A program made the position numbers and the translations under genes. A stretch of DNA of 64,000 nucleotides from Flavobacterium sp. (GTDB lineage Bacteria > Bacteroidota > Bacteroidia > Flavobacteriales > Flavobacteriaceae), in assembly GCF_025352425.1 (NCBI RefSeq), contig NZ_JANXTI010000026.1:1-64000 (forward strand), read 5' to 3'. Below are positions 17,267 to 25,829 of this stretch, one piece after another. Every line of letters starts with the position of its first letter. The first letter of the stretch is position 1. The notes below the pieces were generated by a model, which worked only from the letters and a program-made list of their open reading frames with translations, did no database searches and was not told where the DNA came from.

Positions 17267-18857
17267 TTTGGGATTGATGTGCAGGTTTTAGCAAATCGTT
17301 GACTGTTTTCACGGGATTAAAAGTAAGCAATGGCACTTCAACAAAAACGGTAATCCATTTTGCCATTCCACCATTCCATAGCCCAGGCAGTTCATATCCT
17401 TTCAGTTCTTTGCCGTTTTTGTTTTTTGACACAATAAATCCGGTACTTTGATCTACATATTGCGTTAAATCAAACTTTTCGCCGAGATAATTCTTAGTAC
17501 CACAAACCAAATCTACGGGATTAAAATGCGTGGCTTTCGCCAAAATTTGTGCCTGCTCTGTATTATGCGTATCTACCTGAGAGCTCTCTACAATTTGCAG
17601 CGAAACATTGCCTTTATAACTTTTTACCCAAAATGGGCCACCGCCGGGCTCGCCTTCATTTTTGACCATTCCGCAAACCCTGATCGGACGGTTTAATTTG
17701 TCTTTTATAAACTCTAATTTGTTCTTGATTGAATATTTGCAAAAATCTTCCAGGATATCAATGTTCAGTTTTTGTTCCATGAAATTCATGATTTCGGGAA
17801 TGTTCTGTGCAGACACTTCATTATTATCTACCGCTTTCAGAATTTTAAAACCTTGTTGCTGCAAATCAATCAACACTCCCGCCAATGCCTTCTTATACAA
17901 CGCAATTTCTTGAATATGATTCTGGATAACATTATCAATGTTTTTGATGAAAATTACATCGGCGTCAAGATTATTCAGGTTATTGATAAGCGCGCCATGA
18001 CCGCCGGGACGAAAAACCAATTGCCCATTTTCATTGCGGAATGGCTCGTTATTAGAAGCAACCGCTATCGTATCTGTACTGCTGTCCTGATTGGAATAGC
18101 TAACGTGAACAGTGGTTTTAGATTTCTCTTCCACTTTGTGTTTTACCCGATCAATTATTGTCTGAAATAAATCTTCATCGTGATCCGAAACGGTAAAATG
18201 CAAATGCGAAACCGAATTCGAGCTCGCATAAAAAGCACATTCGTTCAGATGTTCTTCGGCCGGAGTTGCAATCTCTGTCCCGTATTTGTGGAAATCCAGT
18301 ACCCCTTTTGGTTTATTGCAAAAATCAAAATGCTTCGGTGACAGCATCGCGTTAATAAACCGGTAGCTTTTCTCATGGCTTTCCAGGGAGTAATAATCTG
18401 AGTAAAGGGTTTTCAGGCTCGCCTTTATCTTGTCATAAAAAGGGAACTTTTCAATTCCGGCTAGGAAGATTGGCAGGTTTTTGTCCTTTTTCCTATTGAT
18501 ATAAGCATTTATGGTTTCGTTATCGTGGTCGAAGTCAATTAAGAATTCGCTTAAAAACTTAAACATTCTGCTCGCTGCACCCGATGCCGGAACAAATTTC
18601 TTGAGCTTCAGTCCGGGCTTTTGTGTGTCAAAAAATTGTGCGTGCTTTTGAAATTCATCATGTGACAATTTTCTAATACCGTCATCTATTTTAGCGGGTC
18701 TTTCGAGTGTAATCTTCGGAATCCCCATCTGAAACAACAAAAGTTCACCTTCGATTTTGTCCAGCGAAATACCCAAACCTTTGATTTGTTCAAAGTCTGC
18801 TGCTGTAAAACCGTGGTGTTTCGCTAAATTTTCTTTCGTTGTAACGTTTTCTTCCAT
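17256..18857 (-). CDS. DUF4301 family protein
   Basis: 533 residues, matching the DUF4301 family of Bacteroidetes. Notable conserved stretches are KKFVPASGAASRMFKFL near 87, FRPGGHGALINNLN near 280, and RVCGMVKNEGEPGGGPFWV near 390. The PASGAASRM and GRPGGHG-like patterns recall nucleotidyltransferase loops, but the function is not known. It overlaps both neighbours (pnuC-type gene by 34 bases, arfB by 11), so it is part of one operon. Confidence 0.85.
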   Translation of the reverse strand: MEENVTTKENLAKHHGFTAADFEQIKGLGISLDKIEGELLLFQMGIPKITLERPAKIDDGIRKLSHDEFQKHAQFFDTQKPGLKLKKFVPASGAASRMFKFLSEFLIDFDHDNETINAYINRKKDKNLPIFLAGIEKFPFYDKIKASLKTLYSDYYSLESHEKSYRFINAMLSPKHFDFCNKPKGVLDFHKYGTEIATPAEEHLNECAFYASSNSVSHLHFTVSDHDEDLFQTIIDRVKHKVEEKSKTTVHVSYSNQDSSTDTIAVASNNEPFRNENGQLVFRPGGHGALINNLNNLDADVIFIKNIDNVIQNHIQEIALYKKALAGVLIDLQQQGFKILKAVDNNEVSAQNIPEIMNFMEQKLNIDILEDFCKYSIKNKLEFIKDKLNRPIRVCGMVKNEGEPGGGPFWVKSYKGNVSLQIVESSQVDTHNTEQAQILAKATHFNPVDLVCGTKNYLGEKFDLTQYVDQSTGFIVSKNKNGKELKGYELPGLWNGGMAKWITVFVEVPLLTFNPVKTVNDLLKPAHQSQNGN

Positions 18858-19441
18858 TCAATATAACCAAATACGGCAATTATTGTAAAAATTAAATATT
18901 GGATGCTCGTAAACGAATATCCCTTGTAATAATACATCGGAATCGAAATAACATCACCAATAATCCATAAAATCCAGTTCTCGATTTTCCGCCGCGCCAT
19001 TTGCCACATCGCCACAAAGAAAATTCCGGTGACTAATGTATCGACATACGATGTCCAGTGGGTAAATTTATCAAAAAATGTGTAAACAACTACCACAAAA
19101 CCGATGGTTAACACAAAAATTAGCAAAGACCATTTCTTTTCTGACAAAGTCATTCGCGAAATCGGAAACTTAATTCCTTCTTCCTTCTTCCTCGTCCAGG
19201 TATACCAACCATAAATACTCATCACCACATAATAAAAATTAATCATCATGTCGCCAAGCAACGACCATTTCCATAGCAAATACACATAAATCGCGGTATT
19301 GATTATCCCTGTTGGAAAAACCCAAATATTATTATTCTTCGCATACCTAACGCTCAATAAACCAAACAGTATCGCGCTTACTTCAAGTACAATGTCATGC
19401 GGTGGATAGTCCTTATATTGGTCAAACAGGAAGTCGAACAT
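18824..19441 (-). CDS. pnuC: PnuC-family vitamin transporter, probably PnuT (thiamine)
   Basis: A 205-residue inner-membrane protein with six to seven hydrophobic helices. The family motif WVFPTGIINTAIYVYLLWKW sits near 42, with YYVVMSIYGWYTW near 75. PnuC proteins carry nicotinamide riboside, while the PnuT branch carries thiamine. The nearby TPP-regulated receptor favours thiamine, but no residue I can see settles it. Its ATG overlaps the stop of the upstream GGGP-synthase-like gene (ATGA), and its end overlaps DUF4301. Confidence 0.85.
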   Translation of the reverse strand: MFDFLFDQYKDYPPHDIVLEVSAILFGLLSVRYAKNNNIWVFPTGIINTAIYVYLLWKWSLLGDMMINFYYVVMSIYGWYTWTRKKEEGIKFPISRMTLSEKKWSLLIFVLTIGFVVVVYTFFDKFTHWTSYVDTLVTGIFFVAMWQMARRKIENWILWIIGDVISIPMYYYKGYSFTSIQYLIFTIIAVFGYIEWKKTLQRKKI

Positions 19442-20151
19442 CAGTCAAAAAAGTTTAAATCGTTTTCAAACGCCGTTCCAATCACAACCAAATCCGCACC
19501 TGCAGCATAAGCATCCTCAATCTGTTTCTTCGAACGAATTCCACCGCCAACAAGCAACGGTACCGAAATCCGTTCCGAAACGCTTTTTATGATTTTCAAC
19601 GGTACCGCATTTTGAGCACCGCTACCCGCTTCGAGATAAATAAGTTTATTGCCAATGAATTCCCCTGCTTTAGCGGTTTGAGAAATGTATTCGATATTGG
19701 ATATCGATAAAGGCTTCGTTTTGCTCACACGTTCTACCGCCGTTTCGCTTCCGCTTTCTATCAAAAGATAGCCTGTAGAAATTACTTCCAGATTGGTTTT
19801 TTCCAAAATCGGAACAGCGTCAATCTGATACTCCACCAGATAATCCGGATTCCTTCCCGAAAGCAGCATCAGGTATAAAATGCCATCCGCTTCCGCCGAT
19901 ATCTGCGATGGGTTTCCGGGAAAAAGCAATATAGGTAATGCTATCCTTTCCTTTAGTCCAACAATGATTTCATCAAGATGATGCCCATCAAACGAACTCC
20001 CACCAACAAAAATATGCGTTGCCGGCGACTGCTTTATTTTTTCTGCCAACACCGGAACAGCTTCCGTTGCTACTTTATCAGGATCGATTAAAATAGCAAG
20101 TAGCTTTTGGTTTTTCTGTTTGGAATTAAGTAATTCTTGGTATATCGTCAT
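19441..20151 (-). CDS. Geranylgeranylglyceryl-phosphate synthase family protein (PcrB-like)
   Basis: 236 residues from ATG 20151 (MTIYQELLNSKQKNQKLLAI). A longer reading frame upstream only translates a purine-rich tract. Family signatures: AILIDPDKV near 20, HIFVGGSSFDG near 46, ILLFPGNPSQIS, YLEAGSGA and VPLLVGGGIRS, which form the phosphate-binding TIM barrel. The enzyme joins a polyprenyl diphosphate to glycerol-1-phosphate. Bacteroidetes homologues of this group are known to make such ether-lipid precursors in vitro. Confidence 0.9.
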   Translation of the reverse strand: MTIYQELLNSKQKNQKLLAILIDPDKVATEAVPVLAEKIKQSPATHIFVGGSSFDGHHLDEIIVGLKERIALPILLFPGNPSQISAEADGILYLMLLSGRNPDYLVEYQIDAVPILEKTNLEVISTGYLLIESGSETAVERVSKTKPLSISNIEYISQTAKAGEFIGNKLIYLEAGSGAQNAVPLKIIKSVSERISVPLLVGGGIRSKKQIEDAYAAGADLVVIGTAFENDLNFFD

Positions 20152-20197
20152 TTGATGTTTAACAGCGTCTTTTTCTTTCTTCTTTACTCTTTTATCT

Positions 20198-20900
20198 TTA
20201 CTCTTCTTTCTTTTCACCCGAGGCGAAGCCGAACGGTACGGAGTAAAAAACACAGACAAACACATAGTTCTCAATCAAATCAAACACCGCCTCAAATCGT
20301 TCGGTTTTATCATTGAACTCCAACGAAACGCCACATTTCCTATCAACTAAATCAAAATCATCCTCAAAAATGTGGTCCTTAAAGCTAATTCCTATTTCAT
20401 TCTTGATTTTAAAAACTGATTCCTTAATGCCCCAAACAACCGTAGCCTTTATCAGTTCGTCTTCTTTGTTTAGGTTTGCCAGATGCGAAACATCCATATA
20501 ACGTGGCGCCAACTTAAGTGTTTTGTCCTTTAGGATTTCCATATCAAAGCCCACTTTTTGTTCACTAATTACCAATGCGGAAAAATCATGCGAATGCGAA
20601 ATAGAGATATGAAGTTCTATGGAAGTTGGAAGGAGCTTCTTGCTTCTTGCTTCCTTCCTTCAAATGCGGCTTCCCAAACTCATCATAATACAAATCAAAA
20701 TCGGTGTAGTCATTATGCTGAAGCAACATCCTTACCGCCAAAAATCCTTTCTTATGTTCTTCCGATTTCATTCCCTCAATGCGTTGCAGCGAGCTATCTT
20801 TTAACTTTACATTTTCCAAAAAAAAACCGATATCCTCGGTAATCTTCCAAAGATACAGTTTCGTGTTGGGTGACAACGATATGACTTTATGTAATGGCAT
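20198..20900 (-). pseudogene. 4'-phosphopantetheinyl transferase, frameshifted
   Basis: Two reading frames together make one Sfp-type PPTase. The first (20900 to 20586) covers MPLHKVISL to FGKPHLKEG. The second (to 20198) starts with ISISHSHDFSALVIS and contains VGFDMEI (magnesium-binding motif) and WGIKESVFK (WxxKEA-type motif). The shift falls in a purine tract, GAAGGAAGGAAGCAAGAAGC (about 20630-20660), with about 50 bases that have no counterpart in normal PPTases. An insertion of this simple repeat probably broke the frame. Since acyl-carrier-protein activation is essential, another copy, slippage or a sequence error must be considered. Confidence 0.8.
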
Positions 20901-21028
20901 TTAGTATTTTGCTGTTTTTCAAAAGATTAAAGGAGTAAGCATTTCATAATTTTGAAAATAAATTATTAAAATCAAAACCTATGTCGTAATTTTGCGCCAG
21001 AATTTAAAAACACAAATATACATAATAG

Positions 21029-22345
21029 ATGAGTACACAAACATTACCTTTTGTAGCTTACAAAGTTAAGGATATTAACCTTGCAGCTTGGGGAAGAAAA
21101 GAAATTGAATTGGCAGAAGCTGAAATGCCGGGTCTAATGGCGCTTCGCGCTGAATATGGCGCAAACCAACCATTGAAAGGTGCACGTATCGCCGGATGTC
21201 TTCACATGACAATCCAGACCGCCGTTCTTATTGAAACATTAATCGCTCTTGGGGCTGAAGTTACCTGGTCATCATGTAACATTTTCTCAACACAGGATCA
21301 GGCTGCTGCTGCTATCGCTGCTGCGGGAATCCAGGTGTATGCCTGGAAAGGTCTTGACGAAGAGTCTTTCGACTGGTGTATTGAGCAAACCTTATTCTTT
21401 GGTGAAGACAGACAGCCATTAAACATGATTTTGGATGATGGCGGCGATTTAACCAATATGGTTTTCGACCGTTACCCGGAATTAATCCCAGGAATCAAAG
21501 GATTATCAGAAGAAACTACTACCGGAGTTCACAGACTATACGAAAGAATGAAAAACGGCACCTTATTCATGCCGGCTATCAACGTAAATGACTCGGTTAC
21601 CAAATCGAAATTTGACAACAAATACGGATGTAAGGAATCGGCGGTTGATGCTATCAGAAGAGCAACCGACCTTATGTTGGCTGGGAAAAGAGTAGTAGTT
21701 TGCGGATACGGTGACGTTGGTAAAGGAACTGCGGCTTCTTTCCGTGGTGCAGGTTCTATCGTTACGGTTACCGAAATTGATCCTATCTGTGCTTTACAGG
21801 CCGCTATGGACGGTTTTGAAGTGAAGAAATTAAATACTGTTGTTGGAAATGCTGATATCATCATCACCACTACAGGAAACAAGGATATCGTTATGGGAAG
21901 CCACTTCGAGCAAATGAAAGACAAGACTATCGTTTGTAACATTGGTCACTTCGATAACGAAATTGACATGGCTTGGTTAAACCAAAACCACGGTCACTCA
22001 AAAATTGAAATCAAACCACAGGTTGACAAATATACTATCGCAGGAAAGGATATCATCATCCTTGCCGAGGGTCGTTTGGTAAACTTAGGTTGTGCAACTG
22101 GCCACCCAAGTTTTGTAATGAGTAACTCATTCACCAACCAGACTTTGGCGCAGTTAGAGTTATGGACAAACACTTCAGCTTACAAAAACGAAGTGTATAT
22201 GTTACCAAAACATTTAGATGAAAAAGTAGCAGCTTTACACTTAGCTAAACTAGGCGTTGAACTGGAAACATTAAATGATGAGCAGGCTGCTTATATTGGT
22301 GTTGACGTTCAAGGACCATACAAGCCGGAGTATTACAGATACTAA
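21029..22345 (+). CDS. ahcY: Adenosylhomocysteinase
   Basis: 438 residues. The enzyme splits S-adenosylhomocysteine into adenosine and homocysteine in the methyl cycle. Motifs: [16 protein letters not shown] near 57, [16 protein letters not shown], the NAD-binding [20 protein letters not shown] near 228, and the C-terminal [12 protein letters not shown] that closes the partner's cofactor site. TAATTTTG at 20987-20994 is a possible -7 box. The last 20 codons plus the terminator are duplicated downstream. Confidence 0.98.
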   Translation: MSTQTLPFVAYKVKDINLAAWGRKEIELAEAEMPGLMALRAEYGANQPLKGARIAGCLHMTIQTAVLIETLIALGAEVTWSSCNIFSTQDQAAAAIAAAGIQVYAWKGLDEESFDWCIEQTLFFGEDRQPLNMILDDGGDLTNMVFDRYPELIPGIKGLSEETTTGVHRLYERMKNGTLFMPAINVNDSVTKSKFDNKYGCKESAVDAIRRATDLMLAGKRVVVCGYGDVGKGTAASFRGAGSIVTVTEIDPICALQAAMDGFEVKKLNTVVGNADIIITTTGNKDIVMGSHFEQMKDKTIVCNIGHFDNEIDMAWLNQNHGHSKIEIKPQVDKYTIAGKDIIILAEGRLVNLGCATGHPSFVMSNSFTNQTLAQLELWTNTSAYKNEVYMLPKHLDEKVAALHLAKLGVELETLNDEQAAYIGVDVQGPYKPEYYRY

Positions 22346-22411
22346 TAAGCACATTGTCACCCGGCTGTCACCCTGAGCTTGTCGAAGGGCTCCAAAGGAC
22401 ATATAATAAAA

Positions 22412-22441
22412 GAAACCCTTGCAGTAATGTGAGGGTTTTTT
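22412..22441 (+). terminator. ahcY terminator (duplicated at 22651-22680)
   Basis: AAACCCT and AGGGTTT flank a 12-base loop, followed by T6. The same hairpin is present in the duplicated copy. Confidence 0.8.
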
Positions 22442-22460
22442 GATTATTTAATATCGTGAG

Positions 22461-22489
22461 ACCTGTCAGGTTTTAGAAACCTGACAGGT
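22461..22489. repeat. Perfect palindrome ACCTGTCAGG type
   Basis: ACCTGTCAGGTTT and its complement around a 3-base centre. The same arms occur at 24717-24745, and a variant (AACCTCTCAGG) at 58212-58241. Confidence 0.85.
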
Positions 22490-22730
22490 GTGCAACGCAT
22501 TTCATTGGGCGCTGGCTGCTTATATTGGTGTTGACGTTCAAGGACCATACAAGCCGGAGTATTACAGATACTAATAAGCACATTGTCACCCGGCTGTCAC
22601 CCCGAGCTTGTCGAAGGGCTGTCAAAGGGCTCCAAAGGACATATAATAAAAGAAACCCTTGCAGTGATGTGAGGGTTTTTGTTTTAAACCATTCCACACT
22701 TTCCCCTTTGTCATTCCGAATCCCCAAACT

Positions 22731-22757
22731 CGTCATTGCGAGGAACGAAGCAATCTT
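22731..22757 (+). repeat. Dispersed CGTCATTGCGAGGAACGAAG repeat fragment
   Basis: A 27-base stretch of the widespread intergenic repeat containing ATTGCGAGGAACGAAGCAAT. Near it are two copies (22369-22390, 22598-22619) of a second repeat, CACCCTGAGCTTGTCGAAGG, and a third copy is at 24755-24776. The whole gap 22346-22943 is therefore repeat sequence rather than genes. Confidence 0.75.
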
Positions 22758-22768
22758 AACTATATTAT

Positions 22769-22800
22769 AGAAAACCCTCTCAGCGATGTGAGGGTTTTTT
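22769..22800 (+). terminator. Further terminator-like hairpin
   Basis: AAAACCCTC ... GAGGGTTTTTT. It resembles the duplicated ahcY terminators and may be a third, older copy. Confidence 0.65.
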
Positions 22801-22943
22801 GTTTTTACTACTTATCTAATTTTATAAATTATATTAATTATATTTTTTTATAATTTAGCAAACACTTAAATATGTCACCAGCTGGGCAAAGCCTCACGAA
22901 TCATATCTTTGTATAAGTAAATCATTTAAAACAAAAACTAACT

Positions 22944-23378
22944 ATGACATCAACAGAGGAAAAAAATGGCTGGGATAAAGTTTATTGGGCATATTGTTCT
23001 GGAGATTTAAAAAAAATGTTAAGTGTTACAAAATTAGAAACAAGAGCTAGTAATCGGCATTTTTTACTTCAATCAATTATAAGAGATACGTACAAATTAA
23101 GAAGTGACGAATATTATCAACAACTATGCTTGAAATTTGGGGAGATCTATTTTGAAGAATATCCTGTATTTGAATTAAAATTAAGAGAACATTTTAAAGA
23201 AGATTTACCAAGAATTACAGCATTTGAACATTACGCAACTTTACTTACGGAATTAGGAGAATATGAAAAAGCGATAACTGTTTGTAAAATGGCTATTTCA
23301 TTTAATCTTAATGACGGCACTAAATCTAACTATCAAGGAAGAATTGACCGGATAAATAAAAAAATAATAACTAAATAA
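22944..23378 (+). CDS. Hypothetical protein, helical, TPR-like C terminus
   Basis: 144 residues, not recognised as a whole. It is mostly helical. The C-terminal part (AFEHYATLLTELGEYEKAI, then a second helix) has the spacing of one tetratricopeptide repeat. There is no signal peptide or membrane segment. Codons are distinctly AT-rich compared with ahcY, which suggests recent acquisition. TATCTTTG at 22904-22911 is a fair -7 promoter element. No partner gene is adjacent. Confidence 0.6.
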   Translation: MTSTEEKNGWDKVYWAYCSGDLKKMLSVTKLETRASNRHFLLQSIIRDTYKLRSDEYYQQLCLKFGEIYFEEYPVFELKLREHFKEDLPRITAFEHYATLLTELGEYEKAITVCKMAISFNLNDGTKSNYQGRIDRINKKIITK

Positions 23379-23546
23379 TTTGATAAAAATAATATCAGTT
23401 CTCTAAAGTGTAAGAACTTCGGAGCAAAAAAAATCAAATCAAATTAACCCCCCCGCTACCGCACGAATCCTTTCGTGTGGTAATTAACTCCAAAAACCAC
23501 CCCAATCCCTTACCCCATAAGCCCTACACCCCATTTTGTAAATGCA

Positions 23547-23735
23547 CCTCCTGAATCCGTAAACACGCCTCCTGAACGTATAAATGCACTTCCTGATTTC
23601 ATAAACGCATCTCCTGAATTGATAAATACACTTCCTGAGTTTGTAAACACGCCTCCTGAGTTTATAAATCATCCTCCTGATCTTATGAATACACCTCCTG
23701 AGTTTATTAATCAGCTTCCTGACTTTGTAAATGCT
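23547..23735. repeat. Nine-unit 21-bp tandem array
   Basis: Units resemble CCTCCTGAGTTTATAAATAC and repeat every 21 bases, with degenerate half units on both sides. On the plus strand, frame 23484-23765 is open and reads as PPEFINT heptads, but it has no start codon. On the minus strand the same units read as C-[IV]-Y-K-[LFI]-R-[RK] heptads with an ATG at 23672. A hairpin with 11-bp arms (TACCGCACGAA) lies at about 23457-23482. The array ends 100 bases before a sigma-54 promoter. Its role is unknown. Confidence 0.9.
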
Positions 23736-23835
23736 ATTCCACCCTTTATAATTGGGGTCTCGTGAGTATTAATGCCAACAGCCAATTCTTAAGATTAAAT
23801 TAAAATTTGCATTAGGAAGAACATTATTACAATTG

Positions 23836-23850
23836 TGGCACGCACTTTGT
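23836..23850 (+). promoter_or_regulatory. Putative sigma-54 (RpoN) promoter
   Basis: TGGCACGCACTTTGT matches the -24/-12 consensus TGGCAC-N5-TTGC closely and lies 39 bases before the ATG at 23889. A second such site precedes the gene at 46810. Confidence 0.75.
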
Positions 23851-23888
23851 TTTTATGGTAATATTAGTAACCAATAAAAAATATAGTC

Positions 23889-24593
23889 ATGAATTCAAAA
23901 TCCAGAGTTTCCTTTAGCTCACGTTTAACAGAAGGGGAAAAATTAATTGAGTACCTAAACACGTTCACCGGTTTCGACCCAGGTGATGCAGCACTTACAG
24001 CAGCAGCTTTTCAAACCCAAACTTCCGCACTACACCTAGTGCAGGACGAACACACAACAAAACACTACGATTATTCCAAAGCCGCATTCGACCGTCGCAA
24101 GTTCTTTGACAAGGAAACTAATTCCATCTCAAAAATACTTACGCAGATAGGAGCCAACATCCGAGGTCGATTAGGAAAGGATTCCCAGCAACATCACGAT
24201 GTCCATGCTTTAGTTCTCAAAATAAGAGGACAAAGAAGGATAACAGTTACCGAAAACTCAACTGAAAATACCATCAGCCGTTGTGAAAACTCCTTTGGTA
24301 GCCGCATCATCTACTTCAGTGATATGATAACACTCTTAACAGGATTCGGCACAGATTACGCACCAATCAATGAGAAAATAAAACTTCGAACGATGCGTGA
24401 TTTACTAACCCAGGCAACAACGGCAACCGCCACAGTATCACAAAAACTCGCCGTATACAAACCGTTAATCGCTGCAAGAAAAGATGGCTTCAAACAACTC
24501 TCAGCAACGGCCAAAAGGATTAAGGACATGGTCCTATCCCAATACGGTCAGGACTCCACAGAGTATAACTTAGTAAAAGGCCTAGTGATATAA
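23889..24593 (+). CDS. Hypothetical protein, sigma-54 driven
   Basis: 234 residues, family not recognised. There is no signal peptide or membrane segment. The sequence is polar and largely helical, with FDRRKFFDKETNSISKIL near 68 and a Thr/Ala-rich helix (LLTQATTATATVSQKLAVY) near 172. GC content and codon use are higher than in the preceding gene. It stands alone between a sigma-54 promoter and a terminator, so it is probably a regulated monocistronic gene. The 137-residue gene at 46810 shares the promoter type, but I see no convincing sequence similarity. Confidence 0.7.
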   Translation: MNSKSRVSFSSRLTEGEKLIEYLNTFTGFDPGDAALTAAAFQTQTSALHLVQDEHTTKHYDYSKAAFDRRKFFDKETNSISKILTQIGANIRGRLGKDSQQHHDVHALVLKIRGQRRITVTENSTENTISRCENSFGSRIIYFSDMITLLTGFGTDYAPINEKIKLRTMRDLLTQATTATATVSQKLAVYKPLIAARKDGFKQLSATAKRIKDMVLSQYGQDSTEYNLVKGLVI

Positions 24594-24629
24594 AACAATA
24601 CTTCCGTAATTCACCCTGCTTGCCCCTGA

Positions 24630-24659
24630 AAAACCCTCACATACTGCGAGGGTTTTTTT
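24630..24659 (+). terminator. Terminator after the 234-residue gene
   Basis: AAACCCTC ... GAGGGTTTTTTT hairpin; stem close to those after ahcY. Confidence 0.85.
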
Positions 24660-24716
24660 ATTAATAACTTTGTCTTTCCCGGGAACGACTTGGTAGTCTT
24701 AAATTTTACTTCCAAG

Positions 24717-24776
24717 ACCTGTCAGGTTTCGAAAACCTGACAGGTCTAAAGTGTCACCCTGAGCTTGTCGAAGGGC
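24717..24776. repeat. Palindrome plus CACCCTGAGCTTGTCGAAGG repeat
   Basis: ACCTGTCAGGTTT palindrome (24717-24745), then the CACCCTGAGC repeat (24755-24776). This is the same pair of elements as in the ahcY downstream zone. Confidence 0.8.
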
Positions 24777-24783
24777 TAAAAAC

Positions 24784-24814
24784 AAAAAACCCGACTCATT
24801 GAATCGGGTTTTGT
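24784..24814 (-). terminator. Terminator of rplU-rpmA
   Basis: AAACCCGA / TCGGGTTT stem, with TTTTTTG on the minus strand, just past the rpmA stop. Confidence 0.85.
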
Positions 24815-24833
24815 ATATAATTAAGAGTTGTTC

Positions 24834-25094
24834 TTATGCTTCAAAAGCAACCACAGAAACAAATGATTTATTATCACCTTTTTTCTGGAATTTCACTACA
24901 CCAGCAACCCTTGCATGTAAAGTATGATCTTTACCCATGTAAACGTTTTCCCCTGGATTGTGTTTAGAACCTCTTTGTCTAACAATGATATTACCTGCAA
25001 TTGCAGCCTGACCACCATAAATCTTAACGCCTAAACGTTTTGATTCTGATTCTCTACCATTCTTAGAACTACCGACACCTTTCTTGTGAGCCAT
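24834..25094 (-). CDS. rpmA: 50S ribosomal protein L27
   Basis: 86 residues with [20 protein letters not shown] at the start and the [16 protein letters not shown] motif. The N terminus reaches the peptidyl-transferase centre in known ribosomes and needs no Firmicute-type processing here. It lies downstream of rplU in the usual order. Confidence 0.98.
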   Translation of the reverse strand: MAHKKGVGSSKNGRESESKRLGVKIYGGQAAIAGNIIVRQRGSKHNPGENVYMGKDHTLHARVAGVVKFQKKGDNKSFVSVVAFEA

Positions 25095-25118
25095 GACGTA
25101 TAAGTTTAAATATTGTTA

Positions 25119-25604
25119 TTATTCTTGAGTATCTTCTTTTTTAGCTTTTGGAGCTGCTGCTTTTTTTGGAGCTGCTTCCTCTGCTTTTTCTACCTTAGGA
25201 GCTTTTGCTTTTTTAGGAGCTTCCACTTCTTCCGTTGCTACAGCTTTTTCTGCTTTTGGAGCTGCTTCAGCTTTCGCTGCTTTTTTGCCACCGGTTGCAG
25301 ATATACCTTCAATCACAATTTGTGTAAGGTATTGTCTGTGTCCATTTCTTTTCTTGTAACCTTTTCTTCTTTTCTTTTTGAAAACGATTACCTTATCTCC
25401 TTTTAAGTGTGATAACACTTTGGCTTCTACTGAAGCACCTTCTATAGCTGGGGCGCCTAAAGTAATGCTACCGTTATCGTCTAATAAAAGAACTTTGTCA
25501 AAAGAAACTTTTGAACCTTCTTCATTAGTCAAACGGTTAACATAAACCTTTAAGTCTTTGCTCACTTTGAATTGTTGCCCTGCTATCTCTACGATTGCAT
25601 ACAT
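25119..25604 (-). CDS. rplU: 50S ribosomal protein L21 with Lys/Ala-rich extension
   Basis: 161 residues. The first 103 are standard L21 (MYAIVEIAGQQFKVSKDLKV, and KKKRRKGYKKRNGHRQ, which binds 23S rRNA). The last 55 are a low-complexity Ala/Lys/Glu tail (EAAPKKAAAPKAKK), much longer than E. coli L21 but familiar in Flavobacteria. Its role is unknown. Confidence 0.97.
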   Translation of the reverse strand: MYAIVEIAGQQFKVSKDLKVYVNRLTNEEGSKVSFDKVLLLDDNGSITLGAPAIEGASVEAKVLSHLKGDKVIVFKKKRRKGYKKRNGHRQYLTQIVIEGISATGGKKAAKAEAAPKAEKAVATEEVEAPKKAKAPKVEKAEEAAPKKAAAPKAKKEDTQE

Positions 25605-25738
25605 AACATTAATGTTTAGTTAATTTTTTAAGTGCGCAAATATACGACTATTTATTATCCACACAACACTTCCCGCAAAAAAGTTTAAACTTGTCAGTCA
25701 AAGTGTTACGTAACGTTTTAGAAATCCACATATTATTG

Positions 25739-25767
25739 TTGAATATAAATAAAATAAATTACTTTTG
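25739..25767 (+). promoter_or_regulatory. Promoter of the M16 peptidase pair
   Basis: TTG near 25739 and TACTTTTG at 25760-25767 fit the Bacteroidetes promoter. The spacing is about 18-21 bases depending on which TTG is used. Confidence 0.6.
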
Positions 25768-25829
25768 GTGTAACAAAATTTAAGCTTAGTTTACTAACAA
25801 CAAAATCAACTGAAAAATTTAAATTTTTT

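Larger units (their letters stand above)
22285..22680 (+). repeat. Direct duplication of the ahcY 3' end and terminator
   Basis: 22285-22440 (last codons of ahcY, stop, and terminator) recurs at 22514-22680. The coding part is essentially identical. The second copy has a C for T change and an 11-base internal duplication (GTCAAAGGGCT). The copied coding piece has no start, so it is not a gene. Between the copies is a palindrome (22461-22489). Confidence 0.92.

Noticed and set aside
22514-22575. A second ahcY gene
   Set aside because: Only the last 20 codons are present, with no start or domain. It is a duplication scar.
23484-23672. Minus-strand 62-residue frame of basic heptads as a protein gene
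   Set aside because: It arises entirely from the 21-bp array, and the opposite strand is equally open. Without expression evidence I list the array only.
23547-23735. CRISPR array
   Set aside because: Units are contiguous and degenerate with no spacers, and there are no cas genes.
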